From NCBI RefSeq assembly GCF_019097855.1, contig NZ_JAHRGL010000014.1:1-64000 (forward strand): a stretch of DNA of 64,000 nt. Reading direction: 5' to 3'. Of the stretch, positions 7,708 through 20,316 are shown piece after piece. Position 1 is the first letter of the stretch, and each line of letters opens with the position of its first letter. The position numbers were made by a program, and so were the translations under genes. The notes below the pieces were generated by a model, which was not told the DNA's origin, did not search any database, and worked only from the letters and a program-made list of their open reading frames with translations. The DNA is from Geopseudomonas aromaticivorans (GTDB lineage Bacteria; Pseudomonadota; Gammaproteobacteria; Pseudomonadales; Pseudomonadaceae).

Positions 7708-9431
7708 AGTTTGGCTTTTTCCCTTATGAACTCGTTCATCCGCTGTGCCAGTGCCTCACGTCGATGGTGTAAGAACTCGCGATACCGTTCCGTGGCCCAG
7801 AGCGAGGGGTCGGTTGGAACGCACTGACTAGTCAATGCATCTTCGCCCTGCTTGTCGATGATGTCGACCAAGTAGCTGGTCGCTTCCTTGTTGCTGATGC
7901 GGCGGTTGGTCTGCCCGGTGATGAAAGCCATGTTGGCGATCTCGTTGATCTCGCCGGTCTCGTAGCCGCGCGCTTTGAGCAGCGACTTGGGAATAATGTG
8001 GTGCCACTGGATGAAGTGCAGCTTGCCTTGGTGGGTCAGCGATAACCCCAAGCCGCTGTACCAGTCCTTGGCCCCCGCAGCCTTCAGAGCCAGGTAGGCG
8101 AGAGAGAACAGGGGGCTGTTGACGCCCCGCCCGGCCAGATCAGTCGACTCGATGTGCAGACGACCGAACTGGCGCTTCACCGGCTCCATGAGCGCGGGGA
8201 TATCACCTGTCCTGAACAGGATCGCCAGGTCTTCGTTGAGCAGGGTCTCGGTTGAGCCACGCGAATAGCGTCCCCGCGCATTGGCGACCAGCAACCAATG
8301 GAGCAGGCTGTTCTGCTCCTCAGCGGTCAGCTTGTTGTCCTTGATGCGACTGACTGCGGCCAGGGCATGAATGAACATCGGCGAGGAGAGCAGCGACTCA
8401 TCCTCGATACCGGCATTGGTGCGCAGGAAGTTGATGGCAAAGCGCAGTCCCTCCTGGGCCTGCTTCCAGCCCTCCTTGAGCTTGTCCACCGGGGTGCTGG
8501 CTACACTGCGGAACAGGCACTGCTGGGTGGCGAACACTACGATGGCCCGCACCAATTGGCCCAGCTCGATGGTGAACCAGCTTTGCTCGCACTCCTCCTG
8601 GAAGACCTCCAGCTCCTTGAGGAGGTTGGGCCAGCGCGAAGACATCTGCGCCAGCGCCAGGTCAGAGGACTTCAACTTGGCCCCCAGCGAGTTCACACGC
8701 ACGAAGATCTCGGTGACTTCCTCGTAGCTCATGCTGCGCTCTAGCACGTGCACCACATACTGGTAGTCCTTGATGGCGCGCAGCTTCTTCAGGCGGTCGG
8801 AATACTTTTGGTAGCGCGGGTCTTTGAACGACTCGATCCTGGCCTTCTCCAGAATTTCTGCGTCATTGGCCGTACCGAAAACCGCGCTCACCGATACCCA
8901 CTGTGGCTGTGACGCCAGGTTTTTGCTGGCCACCACGAAGGTGCGACGGTTCATCTTTTCCAGGATGCCCTGCTCGCTGTCGTCGCCATCGTCTGCGTCG
9001 TCGCTCAGTTCATCCTCGGCGGCAACCGGTGAATCCTCATCGCTGGTCACCTCGGTGTCGTAACTCGGCGGGCCGTCTGGATGCTCCAGGTTGAACAGGA
9101 TATCGATGGGTCGCTTCCGTCCCCGCACCTGCACCGGATCGCCATTGAGTACAGCCGTCAACGAGGTCAGGCGTTGCTGGCCATCGAGCAGCAGCTTGCG
9201 CCCGGCAAAGGCGTTGGTGTCTTGGGTAATGGCGAACTCACGAGTGGGCACCGGTTCGTCGGTCTCCCACATCAGGATGGAGCCGCTGGGGTAGCCCCGG
9301 TACAGCGAGTCGAGCAGGTCACGAACCCGCGTGGCCCGCCAGACGTAGTGCCGCTGGATTTCCGGCAAGCGCAGCTCGCCGCGCTTATACATATCCACCA
9401 GAGTGCCAATGGGGATGTTTTGTTGCTGCAT
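7704..9431 (-). CDS. DUF262 / HNH-like protein, GmrSD-type, embedded in the type I R-M operon
   Basis: This 575-residue protein starts with a DUF262 (ParB/Srx-like NTPase) domain: QRHYVW at 26-31 and DGQQRLTS at 83-90. An acidic linker runs from about 110 to 150. The C-terminal region has HHIIPKSL near 477-484, and GQTNRR...SNK about 30 residues later, an HNH/DUF1524-like nuclease pattern. The layout matches the fused form of GmrSD-type type IV restriction enzymes, which cut modified phage DNA. It lies 14 bp after the Abi-like gene and its stop overlaps the hsdR start. A role restricting modified DNA alongside the type I system is inference. Confidence 0.8.
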   Translation of the reverse strand: MQQQNIPIGTLVDMYKRGELRLPEIQRHYVWRATRVRDLLDSLYRGYPSGSILMWETDEPVPTREFAITQDTNAFAGRKLLLDGQQRLTSLTAVLNGDPVQVRGRKRPIDILFNLEHPDGPPSYDTEVTSDEDSPVAAEDELSDDADDGDDSEQGILEKMNRRTFVVASKNLASQPQWVSVSAVFGTANDAEILEKARIESFKDPRYQKYSDRLKKLRAIKDYQYVVHVLERSMSYEEVTEIFVRVNSLGAKLKSSDLALAQMSSRWPNLLKELEVFQEECEQSWFTIELGQLVRAIVVFATQQCLFRSVASTPVDKLKEGWKQAQEGLRFAINFLRTNAGIEDESLLSSPMFIHALAAVSRIKDNKLTAEEQNSLLHWLLVANARGRYSRGSTETLLNEDLAILFRTGDIPALMEPVKRQFGRLHIESTDLAGRGVNSPLFSLAYLALKAAGAKDWYSGLGLSLTHQGKLHFIQWHHIIPKSLLKARGYETGEINEIANMAFITGQTNRRISNKEATSYLVDIIDKQGEDALTSQCVPTDPSLWATERYREFLHHRREALAQRMNEFIREKAKL

Positions 9432-9445
9432 TGACTGAATCGTCC

Positions 9446-10279
9446 TTAGCCGTCTACCAGTGAAGTGAAGTTGGTCTCCAGCCCGATAGTAAGGTACGGA
9501 GCGTACCCCATCAGCAGGATGGACAGCGCTGCCAAGTCTCGGGTTTCGATGCCCCGAAGCCGTCCGCCTGGATTACCTGCATGCCGAATCCCTGGGTAAT
9601 CCGAGGCGAATCCGTACAGTTTCTTCAGCGACTCCTTGATGGTTGCATGCGGCCAAGAGGTCAACTGGTTACACATATCGCCCAGCGTATGGGCAGTCAC
9701 TTCGTCAGCACTGGCGGCAATCGCCTCTAGCAGCATGACCTGCCGGCTAATACAGGTCTTGATGCGTTCTTCGGTCGCCCCGTATCGAAGATCCCTGACG
9801 GCCTCTTCGTGAGCTCGGTAAAACGCATAAATGTGCTCATCGGTACTGGCAAGACGCTTCATCGCTCCTGACAAGTCAGCGAACATGCCTGGCAAAGTTA
9901 GACTCAGGGCGCATGGGCGCCGCAATGAGTAGCCGAGGCTGTACTTTTCAATGAAGGCGGACAGAAGACCAAAGTAGCGGTTTGACAATTCGTCACCTTG
10001 CAAATCCTCCAGTATCTCGAACGCCGCCTCAAAGAAGCGCACCAGCGCTTTTTCGCTAGCGAACTCTGTCGTTCCAGACGCTTCAAACGCCTGCCAGCTT
10101 TGCTTGGGGTCATCAATCACATCAGCAAGTACCTCAACACTGGGCTGTAATGCGAATGCGCCGGCCAGCTCTCGATACAGCTCGCAGAAAATGTCCGATG
10201 GGGCGACCTCTGATTCGGCCAACGGAAGCCATATAGCGCTCCATGTTTCCGACCAAACTCCGACGAACTCGCCCCGCAT
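9446..10279 (-). CDS. Abortive-infection C-terminus (Abi_C/HEPN)-like protein
   Basis: This 277-residue soluble protein starts directly after the hsdS stop (TAG followed at once by ATG). Its C-terminal segment, LYGFASDYPGIRHAG then a Gly-rich turn and ETRDLAALSILLMGYA, resembles the Abi_C/HEPN-type domain, with Arg232-His233 in the conserved IRHAGN block. Several HEPN proteins are RNases that act in abortive infection. The N-terminal 200 residues are helical and unrecognised. Position between hsdS and the DUF262 gene, in a run of coupled genes, suggests joint function with the restriction system; this is inference and the domain call is by eye. Confidence 0.55.
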   Translation of the reverse strand: MRGEFVGVWSETWSAIWLPLAESEVAPSDIFCELYRELAGAFALQPSVEVLADVIDDPKQSWQAFEASGTTEFASEKALVRFFEAAFEILEDLQGDELSNRYFGLLSAFIEKYSLGYSLRRPCALSLTLPGMFADLSGAMKRLASTDEHIYAFYRAHEEAVRDLRYGATEERIKTCISRQVMLLEAIAASADEVTAHTLGDMCNQLTSWPHATIKESLKKLYGFASDYPGIRHAGNPGGRLRGIETRDLAALSILLMGYAPYLTIGLETNFTSLVDG

Positions 10280-11467
10280 CTATAATTCCCCTTGGAAGGC
10301 TCGGTATTGGAGGGAGGCGAACAAATTCTCTAAGACCTGAGCCGCCCCCATGAATTTCTGCCGCGCATGCGTAAGCGCCTTGATCCGCCGAGAAAACTCA
10401 AGTTGCGCATCGGCAGGAGGAATGGGCAGAGGAAGCCCCCGAATCTCTCCAAGTGCAAGAAATTTCTGTGTCCCCCCCTTGTTTTTATTGGCAACCAGCC
10501 TATCGAAGCAGTTCCCATTAAGAAAATGGAAAACAAATTCTGCTGAAGGTGAGCTCGGCTTAAACTTAATAAGCGCCATGTTTTTGATTGCAAAATTCGG
10601 CTCATCTTTGACCATAACCGGATTTCCAATCGTTCCAATCATGGGCATTAAAATATCACCAATATCTACTTTGGAGCGACGATTTATATCGTTATAATCA
10701 AACTCGGATATGTAGTTTGCGCCCATCAGGTCAATCACGCCATCCTTTAGGTTCTTCGACGTGACCAGTGGATAACCCTCAGAAACATAAGCTGGCGAAT
10801 CATGTGTTCCATCGCGAACATCACAAACTTTTCCAAGAGGAGAAACTGGATAACCATTTGAATTAGTAAATAGGTCACCAAACATCTCAAAAAAAATCGA
10901 CTGCGCAAGGCCGTCGAGAAGGGCCAAGGCTTCGCGACGCTTGGTACGTATGGCATCGGCTTTGTCGAGGATGTCTGCGATAATCCGTTGCCGCTCAAGA
11001 GGAACAACTGGAATAACGACTTTCCCAAGGTTTCCTCTCGAAACTCTCGACCTAGTTGTCCCTGTCGCAAAACTCGCAATCTGATTGCGAACATCAGAGG
11101 AATTCAGTGCATACATCAACCAACGCGCACAAATTTTCTCTTCATTAACACGAATTATGCAGACATCAACAACCGTTACAGCTTTCTTCGTATCTCCAGG
11201 AAAAATGCATGCTCTTCCCAAAGGATCAGGCATCCGCGCAAGCAGAATGTCGCCTTTTTTCAGAAATGTGCACTTAAGTCTTTTCGCAGTATCTGAAGTT
11301 AGATATCGATCAGACTTGTCGATATAGGAACCATCACCGATATCAGCTAGTTGAATAAGCCGAACATCACCGCTAGGGTCTTGATCCTTCGACTCAATCC
11401 AATCACCATCAACAAATATATCTGCGTCAGAAAGCAACTCGGAAAGGCTTTTAGTTGTGAACTTCAC
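10280..11467 (-). CDS. hsdS: Type I restriction-modification specificity subunit (HsdS)
   Basis: HsdS gives the HsdM/HsdR complex its bipartite DNA target. The 395-residue protein has two target-recognition domains (about residues 5-160 and 205-360). Each ends in a conserved helical spacer (LERQRIIADILDKADAIRTKRREA and AQLEFSRRIKALTHARQK). The DNA encoding the recognition domains is much more AT-rich than its neighbours, as is common for exchanged recognition domains. The start ATG overlaps the hsdM stop (ATGA at 11464-11467). Both halves look complete, so the target should be a normal split site whose sequence cannot be predicted here. Confidence 0.92.
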   Translation of the reverse strand: MKFTTKSLSELLSDADIFVDGDWIESKDQDPSGDVRLIQLADIGDGSYIDKSDRYLTSDTAKRLKCTFLKKGDILLARMPDPLGRACIFPGDTKKAVTVVDVCIIRVNEEKICARWLMYALNSSDVRNQIASFATGTTRSRVSRGNLGKVVIPVVPLERQRIIADILDKADAIRTKRREALALLDGLAQSIFFEMFGDLFTNSNGYPVSPLGKVCDVRDGTHDSPAYVSEGYPLVTSKNLKDGVIDLMGANYISEFDYNDINRRSKVDIGDILMPMIGTIGNPVMVKDEPNFAIKNMALIKFKPSSPSAEFVFHFLNGNCFDRLVANKNKGGTQKFLALGEIRGLPLPIPPADAQLEFSRRIKALTHARQKFMGAAQVLENLFASLQYRAFQGEL

Positions 11468-13002
11468 TTCAACATCCCCTCCAGCTCAGCCATACCCTGC
11501 TGAATCTCGGCTTCGAGGTGCTTCAGCTTGACGATGATAGCGAGCGGCGCTTCATGCTCGACGGCTTCATGCACCACCTCCTTGTAACGGGCAATGGAGA
11601 GGTCGTAGCCCTGCGCAGCGATGTCGGTCTTATGCACACAGAAGCTCTGCGCGGTACGAGGGCGTTCGCGCTCGCTGCCGTCGCGCTGAAACCAGCGGGC
11701 TAGGGTATCGGGCAGGTTATTCTTGGCGTGTTCGGCCTCGCTCAAGGCCTGTGCCGGGCAGGGGCCGAGCATGTCGCCATCTAGCAAGGGCTGGCGCTTG
11801 TCGTCTAGCGACCAACCATCGGCCTGCATGTCGTAGAACCAGACATGGTCAGTGCCGCCCGAATTGGTCTTGGTGAACAGCAGGATGGCTGTGGACACTC
11901 CGGCATAGGGCTTGAATGCCCCGGAGGGCAGGGAGATCACACCATCGAGCTTCTGCTCTTCCACAAGCATACGGCGCAGCTCCTTGTGTGCCTTGCTAGA
12001 GCCGAACAGTACGCCGCTCGGCACGATGACCGCAGCACGGCCACCAGGCTTGAGCAGACGCAGGAACAGAGCGAGGAACAGCAGCTCGGTCTTCTTGGTC
12101 TTGACGATGGCGAGCAAGTCCTTCGCCGTGTTCTCGTAGTCTAGGCTGCCGGCAAAAGGCGGGTTAGCGAGGATCAGCGAATATTTTTCCTCGTCACCGG
12201 CATGATCCTGAGACAACGAATCCTTGTAGCGGATGTCCGGGTTATCCACACCGTGCAGCGCCATGTTCATGCTGCCGATACGCAGCATGGTGTTGTCGAA
12301 GTCATAGCCGTGGAACATGCCGTTGTGGAAATGTTCACGGTCGGTGTAGTCCTTGAACAGGTCGGCATGCCGCCCGCGCAGGTATTCTCCCGCAGCCACC
12401 AGGAAGCCGCAGGTGCCGCTGGCCGGATCGCAGATCACATCCTTGGGCGTAGGCGCCGTCAGTTCCACCATCAGCTGGATGATGTGACGCGGCGTACGGA
12501 ACTGGCCGTTCTGTCCGGCAGCAGCGATCTTGCCGAGCATGTACTCGTAGATATCGCCCTTGGTGTCCCGATCCTCCATCGGCACATGGTCGAGCATGTC
12601 GACCACCTTGGCCAACAGGCTGGGGGTAGGGATGGTGAAGCGCGCATCCTTCATATGGTGCGAGTAGGTGGAGCCATCGCCACCCATGCTGCGCAAGAAC
12701 GGGAAGACGTGCTCGCCAACCACCTGATGCATTTCAGCCGGAGCGAAGTTCTTGAAGTGCGACCAGCGCAGGTCGTCGTACTTGCGCCCCTTCGGATCTT
12801 TGCCTGCCGGGTAGATCGGGTTGCGGATAGGCTGGTTCAGGATCCGGGCCTTGGCCTCCTCAAGCGTCTGTGCATCATCCAGACGACGGATGAACAGCAG
12901 ATAGGTGATTTGCTCCATCACCTCCAGGGGGTTGGCAATGCCCCCTGACCAGAAGGCATTCCAGATAGCGTCGATTTGGCTGCGAATCTCACCGGTCAGC
13001 AT
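11464..13002 (-). CDS. hsdM: Type I restriction-modification methyltransferase subunit (HsdM)
   Basis: HsdM is the N6-adenine methyltransferase that protects host DNA, acting as M2S. The 512-residue protein has the helical N-terminal HsdM domain (1-140), the SAM-binding motif I DPASGTCGF at 192-200 and the catalytic NPPF at 280-283. The C-terminal helices contact HsdS. GGGAGAGG stands before the ATG at 13002. It is the first gene of the six-gene operon running to 3506. No convincing promoter was found in the 250 bp between it and gyrB. Confidence 0.94.
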   Translation of the reverse strand: MLTGEIRSQIDAIWNAFWSGGIANPLEVMEQITYLLFIRRLDDAQTLEEAKARILNQPIRNPIYPAGKDPKGRKYDDLRWSHFKNFAPAEMHQVVGEHVFPFLRSMGGDGSTYSHHMKDARFTIPTPSLLAKVVDMLDHVPMEDRDTKGDIYEYMLGKIAAAGQNGQFRTPRHIIQLMVELTAPTPKDVICDPASGTCGFLVAAGEYLRGRHADLFKDYTDREHFHNGMFHGYDFDNTMLRIGSMNMALHGVDNPDIRYKDSLSQDHAGDEEKYSLILANPPFAGSLDYENTAKDLLAIVKTKKTELLFLALFLRLLKPGGRAAVIVPSGVLFGSSKAHKELRRMLVEEQKLDGVISLPSGAFKPYAGVSTAILLFTKTNSGGTDHVWFYDMQADGWSLDDKRQPLLDGDMLGPCPAQALSEAEHAKNNLPDTLARWFQRDGSERERPRTAQSFCVHKTDIAAQGYDLSIARYKEVVHEAVEHEAPLAIIVKLKHLEAEIQQGMAELEGMLK

Positions 13003-13140
13003 GACGCTTACCTCTCCCTATCAATAATGTGCAGGCCCATCGGGCCCTGGCTGTAAAGCCAGCCATGCTAACTGACCCTCTGCGCCCCATCCAAGCTAAT
13101 GGCAGCTGAGACCTCCCCAAGGAATAGTCACCCAGAAATG

Positions 13141-13175
13141 CAAATGCCCCGGCAGGCGTGCTGTCGGGGCATTTG
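13141..13175. terminator. Rho-independent-type hairpin downstream of gyrB
   Basis: CAAATGCCCCG (13141-13151) and CGGGGCATTTG (13165-13175) make a perfect 11-bp stem that can extend inward by four more pairs. It lies 80 bp past the gyrB stop and could end transcription from either side. The T-tract is short. Confidence 0.6.
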
Positions 13176-13187
13176 TGTACTCAGCGG

Positions 13188-13221
13188 TTAACTTTGGCCG
13201 AACCGCTTAACTTTGACCGAA
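13188..13221. repeat. Two 15-bp direct repeats next to gyrB, possible mobile-element end
   Basis: TTAACTTTGGCCGAA (13188-13202) and TTAACTTTGACCGAA (13207-13221) differ at one base and are spaced 19 bp apart. A weaker ATAACTTTT copy follows at 13229. Closely spaced direct repeats of this kind are typical of transposase-binding sites at IS21- or Tn7-like ends. They lie exactly at the junction between conserved gyrB and the accessory region. Confidence 0.5.
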
Positions 13222-13254
13222 GTGGAAAATAACTTTTCCCACCTCCAATTGCGA

Positions 13255-16772
<3,518 letters not shown>

Positions 16773-16788
16773 GGCTGGCGCCCGCAGG

Positions 16789-16907
16789 TGTGGATAAACA
16801 TGATCAACTGTTTGTGCACAGTGTTATCCACAGGATTGCTTATGCTCAAGGCGCATAAACCGTGACGGGGCAGAGCCTGTGGGAGGTGCATCCACATCTT
16901 ATCCACA
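16789..16907. other. DnaA-box cluster between recF and dnaN
   Basis: Three perfect 9-mers are present: TGTGGATAA at 16789-16797, and TTATCCACA at 16824-16832 and 16899-16907. The gap also carries a GTGCACAGTG palindrome-like block at 16814-16823. It may allow DnaA control of recF-gyrB expression or serve as an accessory DnaA reservoir near the origin. Confidence 0.75.
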
Positions 16908-16923
16908 GGATCTGCCCGGCGTG

Positions 16924-18027
16924 TCACAGGCGCATCGGCATCACGACGTAAGCCGAGTCATCGTTGCCGGCTTCCTGCAACAGGGCACTGCTGTTGGCAT
17001 CGGCGAGGGTGATGCGCACCTGGTCGGTGGTCATCACGCCAAGCACGTCGAGCAGGTAGCTGACGTTGAAGCCGACTTCCAAGGCATCGCCGAAGTAGTC
17101 GACCTGCACTTCTTCCTCGGCTTCCTCCTGCTCCGGGTTGTTGGCCTGGATCTTCAGCTGGCCGTTGCTCAGTTGCAGGCGGATGCCGCGGTACTTCTCG
17201 TTGGAGAGGATCGCGGTGCGGCTGAACGCTTCGCGCAGGGCCTGGCGGTCGCCAAGGACCAGCTTGTCGCCATTGCGCGGCAACACGCGCTGATAATCGG
17301 GGAACTTGCCGTCCACCAGCTTGGAAGTGAAGGTGAAGTCGCCGGTGGTGGCGCGGATGTGGTGCTGGCCGAGGACGATGCTGACCAGGTCGTCCGGCGC
17401 GGTGAGCAGGCGCGCCAGTTCGAGGATGCCCTTGCGCGGCACGATGACCTGGTGCTTGTCCGGCGCCTCGATGCCGGCGTCCAGCGCGCACAGCGCCAGA
17501 CGGTGGCCATCGGTGGCCACCGCGCTGAGGCGGCCGGCGTTGACCTCCAGCAGCATGCCGTTGAGGTAGTAGCGCACGTCCTGCTGGGCCATGGCGAAGC
17601 TGGTGCGCTCGATCAGCCGGCGCAGCTTGCTCTGCGCCACGGCGAAGGTCAGCGAACCCTGGCTTTCCTCGACCGAGGGGAAGTCGTTGGCCGGCAGGGT
17701 GGACAGGCTGAAGCGGCTGCGTCCGGCCTTGATCAGCAGTTTCTGTTCGTCGACGCGGATGTCGACCAGCGCGTCGGACGGCAGGCTCTTGCAGATGTCC
17801 ATCAGCTTGCGCGCCGGCACGGTGATCTCGCCGGCCTCGGCCGGCTCTTCCAGGGCGACGCGGCCGACCAGCTCGACCTCGAGGTCGGTGCCGGTCAGCG
17901 ACAGCTGCTGGCCCTGCACCACCAGCAGCACGTTGGACAGTACAGGCAGGGTCTGCCGGCGTTCGACGACACCCGCAACCAGTTGCAGCGGCTTGAGCAG
18001 GGCTTCGCGTTGAATGGTGAAATGCAT
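16924..18027 (-). CDS. dnaN: DNA polymerase III beta sliding clamp
   Basis: DnaN forms the dimeric ring that tethers DNA polymerase III and many repair proteins to DNA. The 367-residue protein shows the usual three-fold clamp architecture, starting MHFTIQREALLKPLQLV and ending in the MPMRL tail that lines the hydrophobic partner-binding pocket. It follows dnaA by 31 bp on the same strand, so the two are probably co-transcribed. Length and sequence match the Pseudomonas family. Confidence 0.98.
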   Translation of the reverse strand: MHFTIQREALLKPLQLVAGVVERRQTLPVLSNVLLVVQGQQLSLTGTDLEVELVGRVALEEPAEAGEITVPARKLMDICKSLPSDALVDIRVDEQKLLIKAGRSRFSLSTLPANDFPSVEESQGSLTFAVAQSKLRRLIERTSFAMAQQDVRYYLNGMLLEVNAGRLSAVATDGHRLALCALDAGIEAPDKHQVIVPRKGILELARLLTAPDDLVSIVLGQHHIRATTGDFTFTSKLVDGKFPDYQRVLPRNGDKLVLGDRQALREAFSRTAILSNEKYRGIRLQLSNGQLKIQANNPEQEEAEEEVQVDYFGDALEVGFNVSYLLDVLGVMTTDQVRITLADANSSALLQEAGNDDSAYVVMPMRL

Positions 18028-18058
18028 CTTGAGTCCTTGGCCTCTGGTGGGGCGCCCG

Positions 18059-19528
18059 TCAGGTAGTCAGGGTGCGCAGCAGGTTCTTGTAGTCTTCGCG
18101 AATGTCGGCGTCCTCCTCGCGAAGTTCAGCGATCTTGCGGCAGGCGTGCAGCACGGTGGTGTGGTCGCGGCCGCCGAAGGCATCGCCGATTTCCGGCAGG
18201 CTGTGGTTGGTCAGCTCCTTGGACAGGGCCATGGCCACCTGACGCGGGCGCGCCACCGAGCGCGAGCGGCGCTTAGACAGCAGGTCGGCGATCTTGATCT
18301 TGTAGTACTCGGCCACGGTGCGCTGGATGTTGTCGACGCTGACCAGCTTGTCCTGCAGGGCGAGCAGGTCCTTCAGCGACTCGCGGACCAGCTCGATGCT
18401 GATCTCGCTGCCGGTGAAGTGGGCGTGGGCGATCACCCGCTTCAGCGAGCCTTCCAGCTCGCGCACGTTGGAGCGGATGCGCTGGGCGATGAAGAAGGCG
18501 GCGTCGTGCGGCAGATCGACCTTGGCCTGCTCGGCCTTCTTCATCAGGATCGCCACGCGGGTTTCCAGCTCCGGCGGCTCGACCGCGACGGTCAGGCCCC
18601 AGCCGAAGCGCGACTTCAGCCGCTCCTCCAGACCCTCGATCTCCTTCGGGTAGCGGTCGCTGGTGAGGATCACCTGCTGGCCGCCCTCGAGCAGGGCGTT
18701 GAAGGTGTGGAAGAACTCCTCCTGGGAACGCTCCTTGCGGGCGAAGAACTGGATGTCGTCGATCAGCAGGGCGTCCACCGAGCGGTAGAAGCGCTTGAAG
18801 TCGTTGATCGCGTTGAGCTGCAGGGCCTTGACCATGTCGGCGACGAAGCGCTCGGAATGCAGGTAGACCACCTTGGCATTCGGGTTCTTCTTCAGCAGGT
18901 GGTTGCCCACCGCATGCATCAGGTGGGTCTTGCCGAGGCCGACGCCGCCATACAGGAACAACGGGTTGTAGCCGTGCTTGGGGTTGTCGGCCACCTGCCA
19001 GGCGGCCGCGCGCGCCAGCTGGTTGGACTTGCCCTCGACGAAGTTCTCGAAGGTGAAGTTGCGGTTCAGGTAGCTGGTGTGTTTCAGGCCGCCCTCGACC
19101 TGCACGGTGCGCTCGGTGCGCACCAGCGGCGCGCTCTGCACTTCGGTTACCGCCTTGGCCGCCACCGCCGCCGATTCGGCGCTGGCCACGGCACTGTCGG
19201 CCGCGGTCTGTTCGAACACCGGCGTCTGCGCCGCCAGCGGCGTCGGCGTCAGCGGGGCGGGTGCCGGGCGCGGCGCGACCGGGCGCTTGCTGCCGATCAG
19301 CAGGGACAGTGCCGGCATCTGGCCGTTACCGCGCTCGCCCATCAATTCCAGCAGGCGGCTGATGTATTTCTCGTTGACCCAGTCGAGCACGAAGCGGTTG
19401 GGCGCGTACACGCGCAGCTCGTCGCCGTGCATTTCGACCTGCAGGGGACGGATCCAGGTGTTGAACAGCTGGGAAGGCAGCTCGTCGCGCAGGACTTCCA
19501 CGCATTGCTGCCACAGTTCCACGGACAC
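18059..19528 (-). CDS. dnaA: Chromosomal replication initiator DnaA
   Basis: DnaA binds 9-bp boxes at oriC, melts the origin and loads DnaB. The start is taken as the GTG at 19528 (VSVELWQQC), preceded by GAGG. The longer frame to 19609 runs through the promoter and lacks homology. The 489-residue protein has domain I (1-90), a Pro/Ala-rich linker (90-160), the AAA+ domain (Walker A GGVGLGKT, Walker B LLIDDIQF) and a C-terminal domain with the box-binding signature [13 protein letters not shown] DnaA box lies over its promoter region, consistent with autoregulation. Confidence 0.97.
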   Translation of the reverse strand: MSVELWQQCVEVLRDELPSQLFNTWIRPLQVEMHGDELRVYAPNRFVLDWVNEKYISRLLELMGERGNGQMPALSLLIGSKRPVAPRPAPAPLTPTPLAAQTPVFEQTAADSAVASAESAAVAAKAVTEVQSAPLVRTERTVQVEGGLKHTSYLNRNFTFENFVEGKSNQLARAAAWQVADNPKHGYNPLFLYGGVGLGKTHLMHAVGNHLLKKNPNAKVVYLHSERFVADMVKALQLNAINDFKRFYRSVDALLIDDIQFFARKERSQEEFFHTFNALLEGGQQVILTSDRYPKEIEGLEERLKSRFGWGLTVAVEPPELETRVAILMKKAEQAKVDLPHDAAFFIAQRIRSNVRELEGSLKRVIAHAHFTGSEISIELVRESLKDLLALQDKLVSVDNIQRTVAEYYKIKIADLLSKRRSRSVARPRQVAMALSKELTNHSLPEIGDAFGGRDHTTVLHACRKIAELREEDADIREDYKNLLRTLTT

Positions 19529-19577
19529 TCGGGTTCCCTCGCTAGGAAAGCGTCTTGATAGACAGGGCAAAGGACGC

Positions 19578-19608
19578 ATTGTAGCGATGTGCCGCAAAGT
19601 TATCCACA
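19578..19608 (-). promoter_or_regulatory. Probable dnaA promoter with overlapping DnaA box
   Basis: On the minus strand a TACAAT -10 element lies at 19583-19578. The matching -35 position (about 19606-19601) has a poor hexamer but falls inside the perfect DnaA box TTATCCACA (19600-19608). This would let DnaA control its own synthesis. Confidence 0.45.
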
Positions 19609-20052
19609 TGCTGGCGGCGATCAGGATGTCGCAGCCGGGGTTTCCTGCCGCTATTTTTCACCCTTACTGCGCTCCATGTGGATAACCGGGTCGCAAAACC
19701 CGCCGCAACCCTCTGGAAAAGCTGGCCAGCAACCCACCTGTGGATAAAAGACCGTTCCATCCCCAGCTTGCCCCAAGGCGCCACACACGCGCAGCACCAC
19801 TTCTCGACAGCCTTTCTTTTTCAGCAAAGCCTTGTGGATAAAGGCTTGCAGGTGGTTATCCACAGAAAACGCCCTGTGTATATATCATCACTAGAACGAT
19901 CTTTTAAAAATTTTCTTCTTGTTATGATTTCCAGCGACGGCTGGCAACCGACGCGAAGCGAGCGGGGCAGGGGTTTTCCACAGCACGGCCGTTCGCCACC
20001 CGCCATACTGAAAAGCTGCTGCGGTTCAGCAGGGCAAACGACCTGTGGATTA
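19600..20052. other. oriC: oriC-type region between dnaA and rpmH
   Basis: Five perfect DnaA boxes occur at 19600-19608, 19677-19685, 19739-19747, 19833-19841 and 19856-19864. One-mismatch boxes lie near 19975 and at 20044-20052. An AT-rich stretch at about 19873-19932 (ATATATCATC, TTTTAAAAATTTTC) follows the boxes and could be the unwinding element. The dnaA-rpmH gap is the established replication origin in Pseudomonas, so this is called oriC. The 557-bp gap holds no gene apart from the rpmH promoter at its end. Confidence 0.85.
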
Positions 20053-20076
20053 AGACGACAACCTGCTGGTTGGAAA

Positions 20077-20105
20077 TTGACCTGCGGCGACGCTTTCACT
20101 AGAAT
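20077..20105 (+). promoter_or_regulatory. rpmH promoter
   Basis: TTGACC (20077-20082) and TAGAAT (20100-20105) are separated by exactly 17 bp, 60 bp before rpmH. A GGCCCCCTGTCGGGGCC hairpin in the leader (about 20126-20142) may stabilise or attenuate the transcript. Confidence 0.7.
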
Positions 20106-20165
20106 CGCCGGTCTCTTTAACTGCGGCCCCCTGTCGGGGCCCTGTGATCACTAGGTAACTGACCC

Positions 20166-20303
20166 ATGAAACGCACCTTTCAGCCCAGCAATCTGAAGCG
20201 CGCCCGTAACCACGGCTTCCGCGCACGCATGGCAACCAAGAACGGTCGTGCAGTCCTGGCGCGTCGCCGCGCCAAGGGCCGCAAGCGTCTGACCACTGTT
20301 TGA
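20166..20303 (+). CDS. rpmH: 50S ribosomal protein L34
   Basis: L34 is a small, very basic protein of the large ribosomal subunit. The 45-residue product begins [20 protein letters not shown] and continues [20 protein letters not shown], matching the bacterial L34 family almost throughout. It ends LTTV, one residue longer than the usual Pseudomonas form. It is followed by rnpA in the conserved rpmH-rnpA-yidD-yidC order and has a strong promoter upstream. Confidence 0.97.
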   Translation: MKRTFQPSNLKRARNHGFRARMATKNGRAVLARRRAKGRKRLTTV

Positions 20304-20316
20304 TTGCCCGGAACGG

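Noticed and set aside
19529-19609. N-terminal extension of DnaA
   Set aside because: It reads through the predicted promoter and DnaA box; the GTG at 19528 gives the family-standard VSVELWQQC start.
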